Positions 1 to 6,233 of a stretch of DNA of 6,233 nt are shown here, piece by piece. Origin of the DNA: Rhizobiaceae bacterium (GTDB taxonomy: Bacteria; Pseudomonadota; Alphaproteobacteria; Rhizobiales; Rhizobiaceae); assembly GCA_028865845.1 (NCBI GenBank), contig JAGWJK010000281.1, positions 1-6,233 of the forward strand, written 5' to 3'. Position numbers and translations under genes: made by a program. The notes beneath the pieces are model-generated. The model saw nothing but the letters and a program-made list of their open reading frames with translations. It did not search any database and was not told the origin of the DNA. How positions within the stretch are numbered: the first letter of the stretch is position 1; each line of letters begins with the position of its first letter.

Positions 1-467
1 GCAGCCTTGGCAACTGCGGCAATCGCATCACCCTTCAGGACCTGGCCGCGCTTGCCGCTGCCATCGACCTGATCGGCGGAAATATTGTTTTCAGCAAGAA
101 GCTTGGCGGCGGCAGGAGCCGGCGGCATGGAGGAAGCCGGAGCAGCAACGACCGGCGCGGCAACCGGAGCGGCTGCGGCCGGAGCGGGTGCAGCAGCAGC
201 GGCCGCAGGCGCCGGAGCGGCAGCAGCGCCGCCTGCGGTGATCTGGCCGAGCAATGCGCCGAGACCGACGGTTTCGCCAGCCTGCGCGACGATTTCAGAG
301 AGTGTGCCGGCGACGGGTGCCGGGACTTCGATTGTCACCTTGTCGGTTTCCAGCTCGAGAATCGGCTCATCGACCTTGATGGCATCGCCGACCTTCTTGA
401 ACCAGGTGCCGACGGTCGCCTCGCTGACGGATTCGCCGAGGGTGGGAACGCGGATTTCAGTGGCCAT
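1..467 (-). CDS. sucB: 2-oxoglutarate dehydrogenase E2, dihydrolipoyl succinyltransferase (5' part only)
   Basis: This is the E2 core subunit of the 2-oxoglutarate dehydrogenase complex, which transfers the succinyl group from E1-bound TPP through lipoate to CoA in the cytoplasm. The window holds 155 complete codons; the gene runs off the left edge, so the catalytic domain is not seen. Residues 1-76 form a lipoyl domain starting MATEIRVPTLGESVSEA, with the lipoyl-attachment motif LETDKVTIEV and modified lysine K43. Residues about 79-117 are an Ala/Pro-rich flexible linker. Residues about 118-147 (AAKLLAENNIS through SGKRGQVLKGD) match the start of the peripheral E3-binding domain. The ATG at 467 is preceded by AGGA 8 bases upstream. 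The TDKVTIEV form and the location after sucA favour SucB over the pyruvate dehydrogenase E2. The start lies 31 bases after the YciI-like gene. Confidence 0.96.
   Translation of the reverse strand, partial: MATEIRVPTLGESVSEATVGTWFKKVGDAIKVDEPILELETDKVTIEVPAPVAGTLSEIVAQAGETVGLGALLGQITAGGAAAAPAPAAAAAAPAPAAAAPVAAPVVAAPASSMPPAPAAAKLLAENNISADQVDGSGKRGQVLKGDAIAAVAKA
117..233 (-). repeat. Low-complexity Ala/Pro linker coding segment in sucB
   Basis: This segment encodes roughly residues 79-117 of SucB and consists almost wholly of Ala, Pro and Val codons, with recurring GCCGCTCCG-like units. It is the flexible swinging-arm linker between the lipoyl domain and the E3-binding domain. Imperfect repetition at the DNA level makes it a likely site of length variation between strains; that is inference. 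On the other strand it produces a meaningless Ala/Gly-rich open frame. Confidence 0.75.
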
Positions 468-475
468 TGTTCAGA

Positions 476-479
476 TCCT
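476..479 (-). promoter_or_regulatory. sucB ribosome-binding site
   Basis: AGGA on the minus strand lies 8 bases upstream of the sucB ATG, in the 31-base gap after the YciI-like gene. It fixes the start at 467, which also gives the canonical lipoyl-domain N terminus. Confidence 0.7.
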
Positions 480-498
480 GATTTTAGTCGTTGTAGGT

Positions 499-819
499 TT
501 ATAGAGCGGTTCCGGCAGCGGATGGCCGGAGAATGAGCGAAGGCATTGGCGAGATTTCGAAATCGAAGCCAAGCCCGGCACTTAAAACGGGATCAGCCTC
601 TGCGAGGGCCCTGGCGGCGCCGGCATCTTCCACATCGATGACAGCTATACCAAAGGCACCGCCGGCGGCAAAAACCGGGCCGACGACAATGGCCGTCCCG
701 GCATCAGCCTGTTCGCGCCAATAAGCGGCGTGTCGTTGCATGGCGGCCATCTCCTCCCCTGTGGCGTCATGCGGAAAACTCGGGCGCGGCGGCGTTAATT
801 TCAGATGAAAATAAGCCAC
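499..819 (-). CDS. YciI-family protein, function unknown, between sucA and sucB
   Basis: A 106-residue protein that looks like the YciI/YCII family, small dimeric ferredoxin-like-fold proteins of mostly unknown function. Visible family features are the short first strand (MAYFHLKLTPP), the helix with H30 and W34 in HAAYWREQ, the segment AGTAIVVGPV at 40-49, a Gly-rich turn (AAGGAFG, 51-57) and the motif AEADPVLSAGLG (73-84), with D76 and H30 as the candidate conserved His/Asp pair. The C terminus (EISPM and about 14 further residues) is slightly longer than many members. The start is GTG, chosen because GGAG sits 8 bases upstream and the first in-frame ATG is at residue 24, inside the fold. 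It begins 12 bases after sucA stops and ends 31 bases before sucB, so co-transcription with the E1 and E2 genes is very likely. No signal peptide or membrane segment is seen. A role in the complex is not shown by the sequence. Confidence 0.85.
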   Translation of the reverse strand: MAYFHLKLTPPRPSFPHDATGEEMAAMQRHAAYWREQADAGTAIVVGPVFAAGGAFGIAVIDVEDAGAARALAEADPVLSAGLGFDFEISPMPSLILRPSAAGTAL

Positions 820-827
820 CGCGCCAA

Positions 828-834
828 CTCCTTA
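828..834 (-). promoter_or_regulatory. Ribosome-binding site of YciI-like gene overlapping the sucA stop codon
   Basis: TAAGGAG on the minus strand combines the sucA TAA stop with a strong Shine-Dalgarno core. GGAG is 8 bases from the GTG start at 819. The ribosome terminating on sucA therefore covers this site, which suggests translational coupling. Confidence 0.8.
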
Positions 835-3816
835 GCCGCCGAGCGCGTCCTCGAGGAACGCTGCAAGCTGCGCCAGATGCTTGGACATCAGGCCTGTCGC
901 CGGCGAGGCGGCGGCCGGACGGCCGGTATAGCGAACACGCTGGTACTTGGCATCGATATGGGCAAGCACCCACTCCAGATACGGATCGATGAAGGACCAT
1001 GCGCCCATGTTCTTCGGCTCTTCCTGGCACCAGACCATTTCCGCATTGCGGAAGCGGCTGAGCTCGTTGATGAGCGCCTTGGCCGGGAACGGATAGAGCT
1101 GTTCGATACGCAGCAGGTAGATGTCGTCGATACCGCGCTTCTCACGCTCTTCCAGGAGATCGTAATAGACCTTGCCCGAGCAGATGACGACGCGACGGAT
1201 CTTGTTGTCCTTCTGCAGCTTGATCGGACCATCCTTGATCACTTCCGCATCGTCCCAGAGCAGGCGGTGGAACGAGCTTTCGCCCGCCATCTCTGCCAGC
1301 GTCGACACGGCACGCTTGTGCCGCAGCAGCGACTTCGGCGTCATCAGTATCAGCGGCTTGCGGAAGTCGCGCTTCAGCTGACGGCGCAGGATGTGGAAGT
1401 AGTTCGCCGGTGTCGTGACGTTGGCGACCTGCATGTTGTCTTCGGCGCAGAGCTGCAGATAACGTTCCAGACGGGCCGAGGAGTGTTCCGGACCCTGGCC
1501 TTCATAACCATGCGGCAGCAGGCAGACGAGGCCGGACATGCGCAGCCACTTGCGTTCACCCGACGAGATGAACTGGTCGAAGATGACCTGCGCACCGTTA
1601 GCGAAGTCGCCGAACTGCGCTTCCCAGAGGGTCAGGGCGTTCGGACGGGCAAGCGAATAGCCGTATTCGAATCCGAGAACGGCCTCTTCGGACAGCATCG
1701 AGTTGATGACTTCGTACCGCGCCTGCGTCGGCGACAGATTGGCGAGCGGGATGTAGCGCTCTTCGGTTTCCTGATCGTAGAGAACCGAGTGACGCTGCGA
1801 GAAGGTGCCGCGTTCGCAATCCTGGCCCGAGAGGCGGATCTTGTGACCCTCGGTCACGAGAGCGCCGAACGCCAGTGCTTCAGCCATTGCCCAGTCGATG
1901 CCTTCGCCCGACTGAACCATGCTGGCGCGGTTTTCCATGAAGCGCTGGATCGTGCGGTGCGCGTTAAAGCCGGCGGGGATTTCCGACAGCTTGCGACCGA
2001 TATCCTTCAGCGTCTTCATCGGCACGGCGGTCTTGCCGCGACGCTGCTCGTCGGCATTGTCGGCGGTGTGCAGACCTGACCACTCACCGTCCAGCCAGTC
2101 GGCCTTGTTCGGCTTGTAGTGCTGGCCGGCCTCGAACTCCTGCTCGAGATGCGCGCGCCAATCGGCCTTCATCTTCTCGACTTCGCCCTCGGTCAGATGA
2201 CCTTCGGCAACCAGACGTTCCGAATAGATCTGCAGCACGCTCTTATGGGCGCGGATGACCTTGTACATCTTCGGCTGCGTGAAGGACGGTTCGTCGCCTT
2301 CATTGTGGCCGTAGCGACGGTAGCAGAACATGTCGAGCACGACAGGCTTGTGGAACTTCATGCGGAATTCGGTCGCAACCTTGGCTGCGTAGACCACCGC
2401 TTCCGGATCGTCGCCGTTGACGTGGAAGATCGGCGCTTCGATCATCTTCGCGACGTCGGACGGATAGGGCGACGAACGCGAGAAGGCCGGATTGGTGGTG
2501 AAGCCGATCTGGTTGTTGATGATGACGTGCATGGTGCCGGCAACGCGATGACCGCGCAGGCCGGAAAGACCGAGGATTTCGGCAACCACGCCCTGGCCGG
2601 CGAAAGCCGCATCACCATGGATCAAAAGCGGTACGACCTTGGAGCGCTCGGAAAGCGGGATGGTGTCGCCGTCCCAGACGACGGCGCTCATGTCCTGCTT
2701 GGCGCGCGCCTTGCCCATGACCACCGGGTTGACGATTTCGAGGTGCGACGGGTTGGCAGTCAACGAAACGTGAATCTTGTTGCCGTCGAAATCACGGTCG
2801 GAGGATGCACCGAGGTGATACTTGACGTCGCCCGAACCTTCGACTTCGTCAGGCGCGTAGGAGCCGCCCTTGAACTCGTGGAAGATGGCGCGGTGCGGCT
2901 TGCCCATGACCTGCGAGAGCACGTTGAGGCGGCCGCGGTGGGCCATGCCGAACACGGCTTCCTTGAGGCCGAGCTGGCCGCCGCGCTTCAGGATCTGTTC
3001 GAGCGCCGGGATCAGCGATTCACCGCCGTCGAGGCCGAAACGCTTGGTGCCCTTGAACTTGACGTCGAGGAACTGCTCGTAGCCTTCGGCTTCGATGACC
3101 TTCTGCAGGATGGCCTTCTTGCCCTCAGGCGTGAAAGCGACACCCTTGTCGACGCCTTCGATGCGCTCCTGGATCCAGGCCTTTTCTTCCGGATTGGAGA
3201 TGTGCATGAACTCGACGCCGAGCGTCGAGCAATAGGTGCGCTCGAGGATTTCGAGCATCTCGCGCAGGGTCGCGTATTCGAGGCCAAGCACGTTGTCGAT
3301 GAAGATCTTGCGGTCGTAGTCGGCGGCGGTAAAGCCATAGGCCTCCGGCGACAGCTCCTTGTAATCTTCGATCGCAGCGGCAATGCCGAGCGGGTCGAGC
3401 TTGGCATGCAGGTGGCCGCGCATGCGGTAGGCGCGGATCATCATGATGGCGCGGACGGAATCACGCGTCGCCTGCAGGACGTCTGCGGTATCGGTCGGCT
3501 TGCCGGCGGCTTCGGCCTTGGCCTTCACCTTGGTCTCGATGACCTTTTCGACGATGCCCCAGTTGCCGTCGAGTGCGGAAACGAGCTCGCCATTGGCCGG
3601 GATCGGCCAGTTCTTGCGCTGCCAGGAAGCACCCTTGGCCGCCTTCTTCACATCGTCCGGACTGTCGTCCAGCGCCTTGAAGAACGAACGCCATTCGTCG
3701 GATACCGACGATGCGTCCTCTTCATAGCGCGCATACAGCTGCTCGATATAGGCAGCGTTGGCGCCATCCAGGAACGAAGTGATCTGAAATTGTTCGTTGG
3801 CTTCTTGCCTTGCCAT
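832..3816 (-). CDS. sucA: 2-oxoglutarate dehydrogenase E1 component (thiamine diphosphate-dependent)
   Basis: E1 of the cytoplasmic 2-oxoglutarate dehydrogenase complex; it decarboxylates 2-oxoglutarate on TPP and succinylates the E2 lipoyl group. The protein has 994 residues, longer than the roughly 930 of E. coli SucA but usual for alphaproteobacteria. Residues 14-46 (SFLDGANAAYIEQLYARY onward) form the conserved N-terminal E2-interaction segment. GMAHRGRLNVL (290-300), HLGASSD (334-340) and LTANPSHLE (352-360) carry the active-site histidines. GDAAFAGQG (401-409) with INNQIGFTTNP (433-443) is the Mg/TPP-binding motif, followed by YRRYGHNEGDEP (499-510). The second transketolase-type domain has ERGTFSQRHSV (668-678), FEYGYS (716-721) and LLPHGYEGQGPEHSSAR (766-782). 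The C-terminal domain has RIEQLYPFP (903-911) and QEEPKNMGAW (931-940). No key residue appears missing. The ATG at 3816 is forced: an in-frame TAG lies 12 codons upstream with no ATG, GTG or TTG between. There is no fused E2-type domain as in actinobacterial KGD proteins. Confidence 0.98.
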   Translation of the reverse strand: MARQEANEQFQITSFLDGANAAYIEQLYARYEEDASSVSDEWRSFFKALDDSPDDVKKAAKGASWQRKNWPIPANGELVSALDGNWGIVEKVIETKVKAKAEAAGKPTDTADVLQATRDSVRAIMMIRAYRMRGHLHAKLDPLGIAAAIEDYKELSPEAYGFTAADYDRKIFIDNVLGLEYATLREMLEILERTYCSTLGVEFMHISNPEEKAWIQERIEGVDKGVAFTPEGKKAILQKVIEAEGYEQFLDVKFKGTKRFGLDGGESLIPALEQILKRGGQLGLKEAVFGMAHRGRLNVLSQVMGKPHRAIFHEFKGGSYAPDEVEGSGDVKYHLGASSDRDFDGNKIHVSLTANPSHLEIVNPVVMGKARAKQDMSAVVWDGDTIPLSERSKVVPLLIHGDAAFAGQGVVAEILGLSGLRGHRVAGTMHVIINNQIGFTTNPAFSRSSPYPSDVAKMIEAPIFHVNGDDPEAVVYAAKVATEFRMKFHKPVVLDMFCYRRYGHNEGDEPSFTQPKMYKVIRAHKSVLQIYSERLVAEGHLTEGEVEKMKADWRAHLEQEFEAGQHYKPNKADWLDGEWSGLHTADNADEQRRGKTAVPMKTLKDIGRKLSEIPAGFNAHRTIQRFMENRASMVQSGEGIDWAMAEALAFGALVTEGHKIRLSGQDCERGTFSQRHSVLYDQETEERYIPLANLSPTQARYEVINSMLSEEAVLGFEYGYSLARPNALTLWEAQFGDFANGAQVIFDQFISSGERKWLRMSGLVCLLPHGYEGQGPEHSSARLERYLQLCAEDNMQVANVTTPANYFHILRRQLKRDFRKPLILMTPKSLLRHKRAVSTLAEMAGESSFHRLLWDDAEVIKDGPIKLQKDNKIRRVVICSGKVYYDLLEEREKRGIDDIYLLRIEQLYPFPAKALINELSRFRNAEMVWCQEEPKNMGAWSFIDPYLEWVLAHIDAKYQRVRYTGRPAAASPATGLMSKHLAQLAAFLEDALGG

Positions 3817-3824
3817 GGTGATAT

Positions 3825-3847
3825 GCGGACGCTCCGGTCCGCCTCCC
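3825..3847 (-). promoter_or_regulatory. sucA Shine-Dalgarno candidates with intervening hairpin
   Basis: On the minus strand GGGAGG (3847-3842) is the best anti-SD match, but it lies 25 bases from the ATG at 3816. Directly after it a perfect 6-bp hairpin (GCGGAC at 3842-3837, loop CGGAGC, GTCCGC at 3830-3825) fills 18 bases and leaves 8 bases before the ATG. A second candidate, GGAG (3835-3832), is in the hairpin loop, 15 bases from the ATG. Either the hairpin brings the upstream site to normal spacing, or it presents or masks the loop site. Confidence 0.5.
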
Positions 3848-3896
3848 GACTAGTTTCATCTGCCGGCTTTTCGACATCCGGCTGTCGTATTTCCTC

Positions 3897-3914
3897 TGCG
3901 GTCCGAAAACCGCA
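3897..3914 (-). other. Short perfect hairpin in sucD-sucA gap
   Basis: Minus-strand TGCGGT and ACCGCA form a perfect 6-bp stem around the loop TTTCGG. The bases after it (GAGGAAATACG) are not a T run, so it does not read as an intrinsic terminator. Confidence 0.45.
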
Positions 3915-3934
3915 CACCTGCACTTAAGCCTGTG

Positions 3935-3974
3935 AACCGGACGGGGGGCACGGGTACCGTCCGCCTGTCCGGTT
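3935..3974 (-). repeat. Nested, mutually exclusive inverted repeats downstream of sucD
   Basis: AACCGGAC and GTCCGGTT (3967-3974 and 3935-3942) form a perfect 8-bp inverted repeat. Inside it, CGGACGG (3963-3957) and CCGTCCG (3944-3938) form a 7-bp stem that shares bases 3938-3942 with the outer stem, so only one can form at a time. It begins about 24 bases after the sucD stop. It could slow or stop transcription, protect a 3' end, or act as a switch; none of these is shown. Confidence 0.5.
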
Positions 3975-3997
3975 ATGTCTTATATAGGTATTCCGGT

Positions 3998-4900
3998 TCA
4001 GCCCTTCAGGACTTCGACCAGCGTCTTGCCGAGACGCGCCGGCGACGGCGACACGCGGATGCCTGCCGATTCCATCGCAGCGATCTTGTCTTCCGCGCCG
4101 CCCTTGCCGCCCGAGATCACGGCGCCTGCATGGCCCATGGTGCGGCCGGGAGGTGCCGTGCGGCCGGCGATGAAGCCGACCATCGGCTTCTTGCGACCCT
4201 TCTTGGCTTCGTCCTTGAGGAACTGAGCCGCATCTTCTTCTGCCGAGCCGCCGATTTCGCCGATCATGATGATCGACTTGGTTTCGTCGTCAGCGAGGAA
4301 CATTTCGAGGATGTCGATGAACTCGGTGCCCTTGACCGGGTCGCCGCCGATACCGACAGCCGTCGTCTGGCCGAGGCCTTCGTTGGAGGTCTGGAACACG
4401 GCTTCGTAGGTCAGTGTGCCGGAACGCGAGAGAACGCCGACGGAGCCCTTCTTGAAGATGGAGCCCGGCATGATGCCGATCTTGCATTCGTTCGGGGTGA
4501 GCACACCCGGGCAGTTCGGCCCGATGAGGCGCGACTTCGACTTGATCAGGCGATCCTTGACCTTGACCATGTCGGCAACCGGAATGCCTTCCGTGATGCA
4601 GACGATCAGCGGGATCTCGGCGTCGATCGCTTCGAGGATGGCGGCTGCAGCGCCTGCCGGCGGCACGTAGATGACCGAAGCGTTGGCGCCGGTCGCGTCC
4701 TTGCCTTCGGCGACGGACTTGAAGATCGGCAGCTTTTCGCCGTCCTTGCCGGTCCAGGTTTCACCGCCCTTGGAGGGGTGGATACCGCCGACCATCTTGG
4801 TGCCGTGATAGGCAAGCGCCTGTTCGGTGTGGAAGGTACCGGTCTTGCCGGTCAGGCCCTGAACCAGAACCTTGGTGTCTTTGTTGATGAGGATCGACAT
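3998..4900 (-). CDS. sucD: Succinyl-CoA synthetase (ADP/GDP-forming) alpha subunit
   Basis: The alpha subunit binds CoA and carries the phosphohistidine intermediate in the reaction succinyl-CoA + NDP + Pi to succinate + CoA + NTP. The 300 residues are a little longer than E. coli SucD (about 289). Visible features are the N-terminal Rossmann CoA-binding motif [11 protein letters not shown] (14-24), [14 protein letters not shown] (78-91), ITEGIPV (102-108), GPNCPGV (127-133), [11 protein letters not shown] (157-167), [10 protein letters not shown] (183-192), GEIGG (214-218) with the glutamate that contacts the active histidine, and [16 protein letters not shown] (252-267) with active-site H257. 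The gene lies 6 bases downstream of sucC, as expected for subunits made in equal amounts. The ATG at 4900 gives the standard [15 protein letters not shown] start. Confidence 0.98.
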   Translation of the reverse strand: MSILINKDTKVLVQGLTGKTGTFHTEQALAYHGTKMVGGIHPSKGGETWTGKDGEKLPIFKSVAEGKDATGANASVIYVPPAGAAAAILEAIDAEIPLIVCITEGIPVADMVKVKDRLIKSKSRLIGPNCPGVLTPNECKIGIMPGSIFKKGSVGVLSRSGTLTYEAVFQTSNEGLGQTTAVGIGGDPVKGTEFIDILEMFLADDETKSIIMIGEIGGSAEEDAAQFLKDEAKKGRKKPMVGFIAGRTAPPGRTMGHAGAVISGGKGGAEDKIAAMESAGIRVSPSPARLGKTLVEVLKG

Positions 4901-4906
4901 CTTGCC

Positions 4907-6103
<1,197 letters not shown>

Positions 6104-6110
6104 GGGCTTA

Positions 6111-6115
6111 TCCCT
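6111..6115 (-). promoter_or_regulatory. sucC ribosome-binding site
   Basis: Minus-strand AGGGA lies 7 bases upstream of the sucC ATG in the 27-base mdh-sucC gap. No terminator hairpin or promoter is visible in that gap, which supports read-through from mdh. Confidence 0.65.
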
Positions 6116-6130
6116 GTTGGAACGCGGAAA

Positions 6131-6233
6131 TTACTTCAGCGACGGCGCGATCGTGGCGCAGGCTTCGCAGAGGCCGGCAACGGCCGCGACCGACTTTTCG
6201 AAGGCTTCCTTCTCGGCCTTGTTCAGGTCGATC
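6131..6233 (-). CDS. mdh: Malate dehydrogenase (3' end only)
   Basis: The last 33 codons and TAA stop of a gene entering from the right edge. The peptide begins [15 protein letters not shown] and ends [12 protein letters not shown], which I recognise as the C-terminal helix and tail of LDH-like malate dehydrogenase of alphaproteobacteria, the enzyme that oxidises malate to oxaloacetate with NAD. The catalytic and NAD-binding parts are outside the window, so the call rests on this tail plus position: mdh directly precedes sucC in rhizobia. The stop is 27 bases from the sucC start. Confidence 0.88.
   Translation of the reverse strand, partial: IDLNKAEKEAFEKSVAAVAGLCEACATIAPSLK

Larger units (their letters stand above)
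3817..3997 (-). promoter_or_regulatory. sucD-sucA intergenic leader with several inverted repeats
   Basis: This 181-base stretch is the only sizeable non-coding gap in the window; the other gaps are 6 to 31 bases. On the minus strand it contains, in order, an AT-rich patch (TATATAAG, 3979-3986), two competing GC-rich stems (3935-3974), a TGCGGT/ACCGCA hairpin (3897-3914), a 5-bp GCCGG/CCGGC hairpin (3862-3882) and a GCGGAC/GTCCGC hairpin (3825-3842) just before sucA. No stem is followed by a T run, so a simple intrinsic terminator is not supported. No good -35 box matches the AT-rich patch. The stretch could be an internal leader, an RNA-processing site or an internal promoter region; the sequence alone does not decide. 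Confidence 0.5.

Noticed and set aside
85..504. Ala/Gly-rich plus-strand open frame of 139 codons
   Set aside because: It is the complement of the sucB lipoyl domain and Ala/Pro linker; its composition reflects that repeat, not a protein.
805..2079. 424-codon open frame on the plus strand opposite the 3' half of sucA
   Set aside because: Same reasoning: a codon-bias shadow of sucA with no recognisable domains.
3722..3877. 51-codon minus-strand ATG frame overlapping the sucA start, possible upstream ORF
   Set aside because: There is no properly spaced SD upstream of its ATG, and the codon content looks random (many Arg and Ser). It is not supported without expression data.
3648..3923. 91-codon minus-strand frame with GTG start overlapping the sucA start out of frame
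   Set aside because: It has no clear ribosome-binding site and no recognisable family, and most of it overlaps the sucA N-terminal coding region in another frame.
2119..3927. 602-codon open frame on the plus strand opposite sucA and its leader
   Set aside because: It is antisense to a clearly real gene with all catalytic motifs, matches no family I recognise, and is explained by high GC with few stop-generating codons in that frame.
3935..3974. Rho-independent terminator after sucD
   Set aside because: The stem is GC-rich, but no T run follows on the minus strand, and the known mdh-sucCDAB arrangement argues for read-through.
3979..3986. TATATAAG as a -10 box for an internal sucA promoter
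   Set aside because: At spacers of 16-19 bases the upstream hexamers (such as GAAGGG and CTGAAG) do not resemble TTGAC(A), so only an AT-rich patch can be claimed.

Overview
The window is a compact, GC-rich block of central-metabolism genes, all on the minus strand. In transcription order (right to left) it reads: mdh (3' end only), sucC, sucD, sucA, a small YciI-family gene, sucB (5' end only). The order mdh-sucC-sucD-sucA-sucB, the 994-residue SucA and the protein sequences point to an alphaproteobacterium, most likely Rhizobiaceae (Rhizobium/Agrobacterium type). The family assignment is recognition from memory, not a database result.

Region by region: 6131-6233 holds the last 33 codons of malate dehydrogenase. 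After 27 bases comes sucC (4907-6103), then after 6 bases sucD (3998-4900); these are the two subunits of succinyl-CoA synthetase. A 181-base gap (3817-3997) is the only sizeable non-coding stretch. It contains several short inverted repeats, and one of them sits between the strongest Shine-Dalgarno-like sequence and the sucA start. sucA (832-3816) encodes the E1 component of 2-oxoglutarate dehydrogenase. Twelve bases later a GTG-started 106-codon YciI-like gene (499-819) is inserted ahead of sucB (1-467), which encodes the start of the E2 succinyltransferase: lipoyl domain, Ala/Pro linker and the start of the E3-binding domain.

Together the genes cover consecutive TCA steps. SucA and SucB (with an E3 not in the window) convert 2-oxoglutarate to succinyl-CoA, SucCD converts succinyl-CoA to succinate with nucleotide triphosphate formation, and Mdh oxidises malate to oxaloacetate. 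The short gaps and ribosome-binding sites that overlap upstream stop codons suggest one polycistronic unit with translational coupling.

No mobile element, RNA gene, CRISPR array or convincing rho-independent terminator was seen. The window is essentially housekeeping DNA. The points worth a second look are the YciI-like gene lodged between E1 and E2, and the structured sucD-sucA leader.
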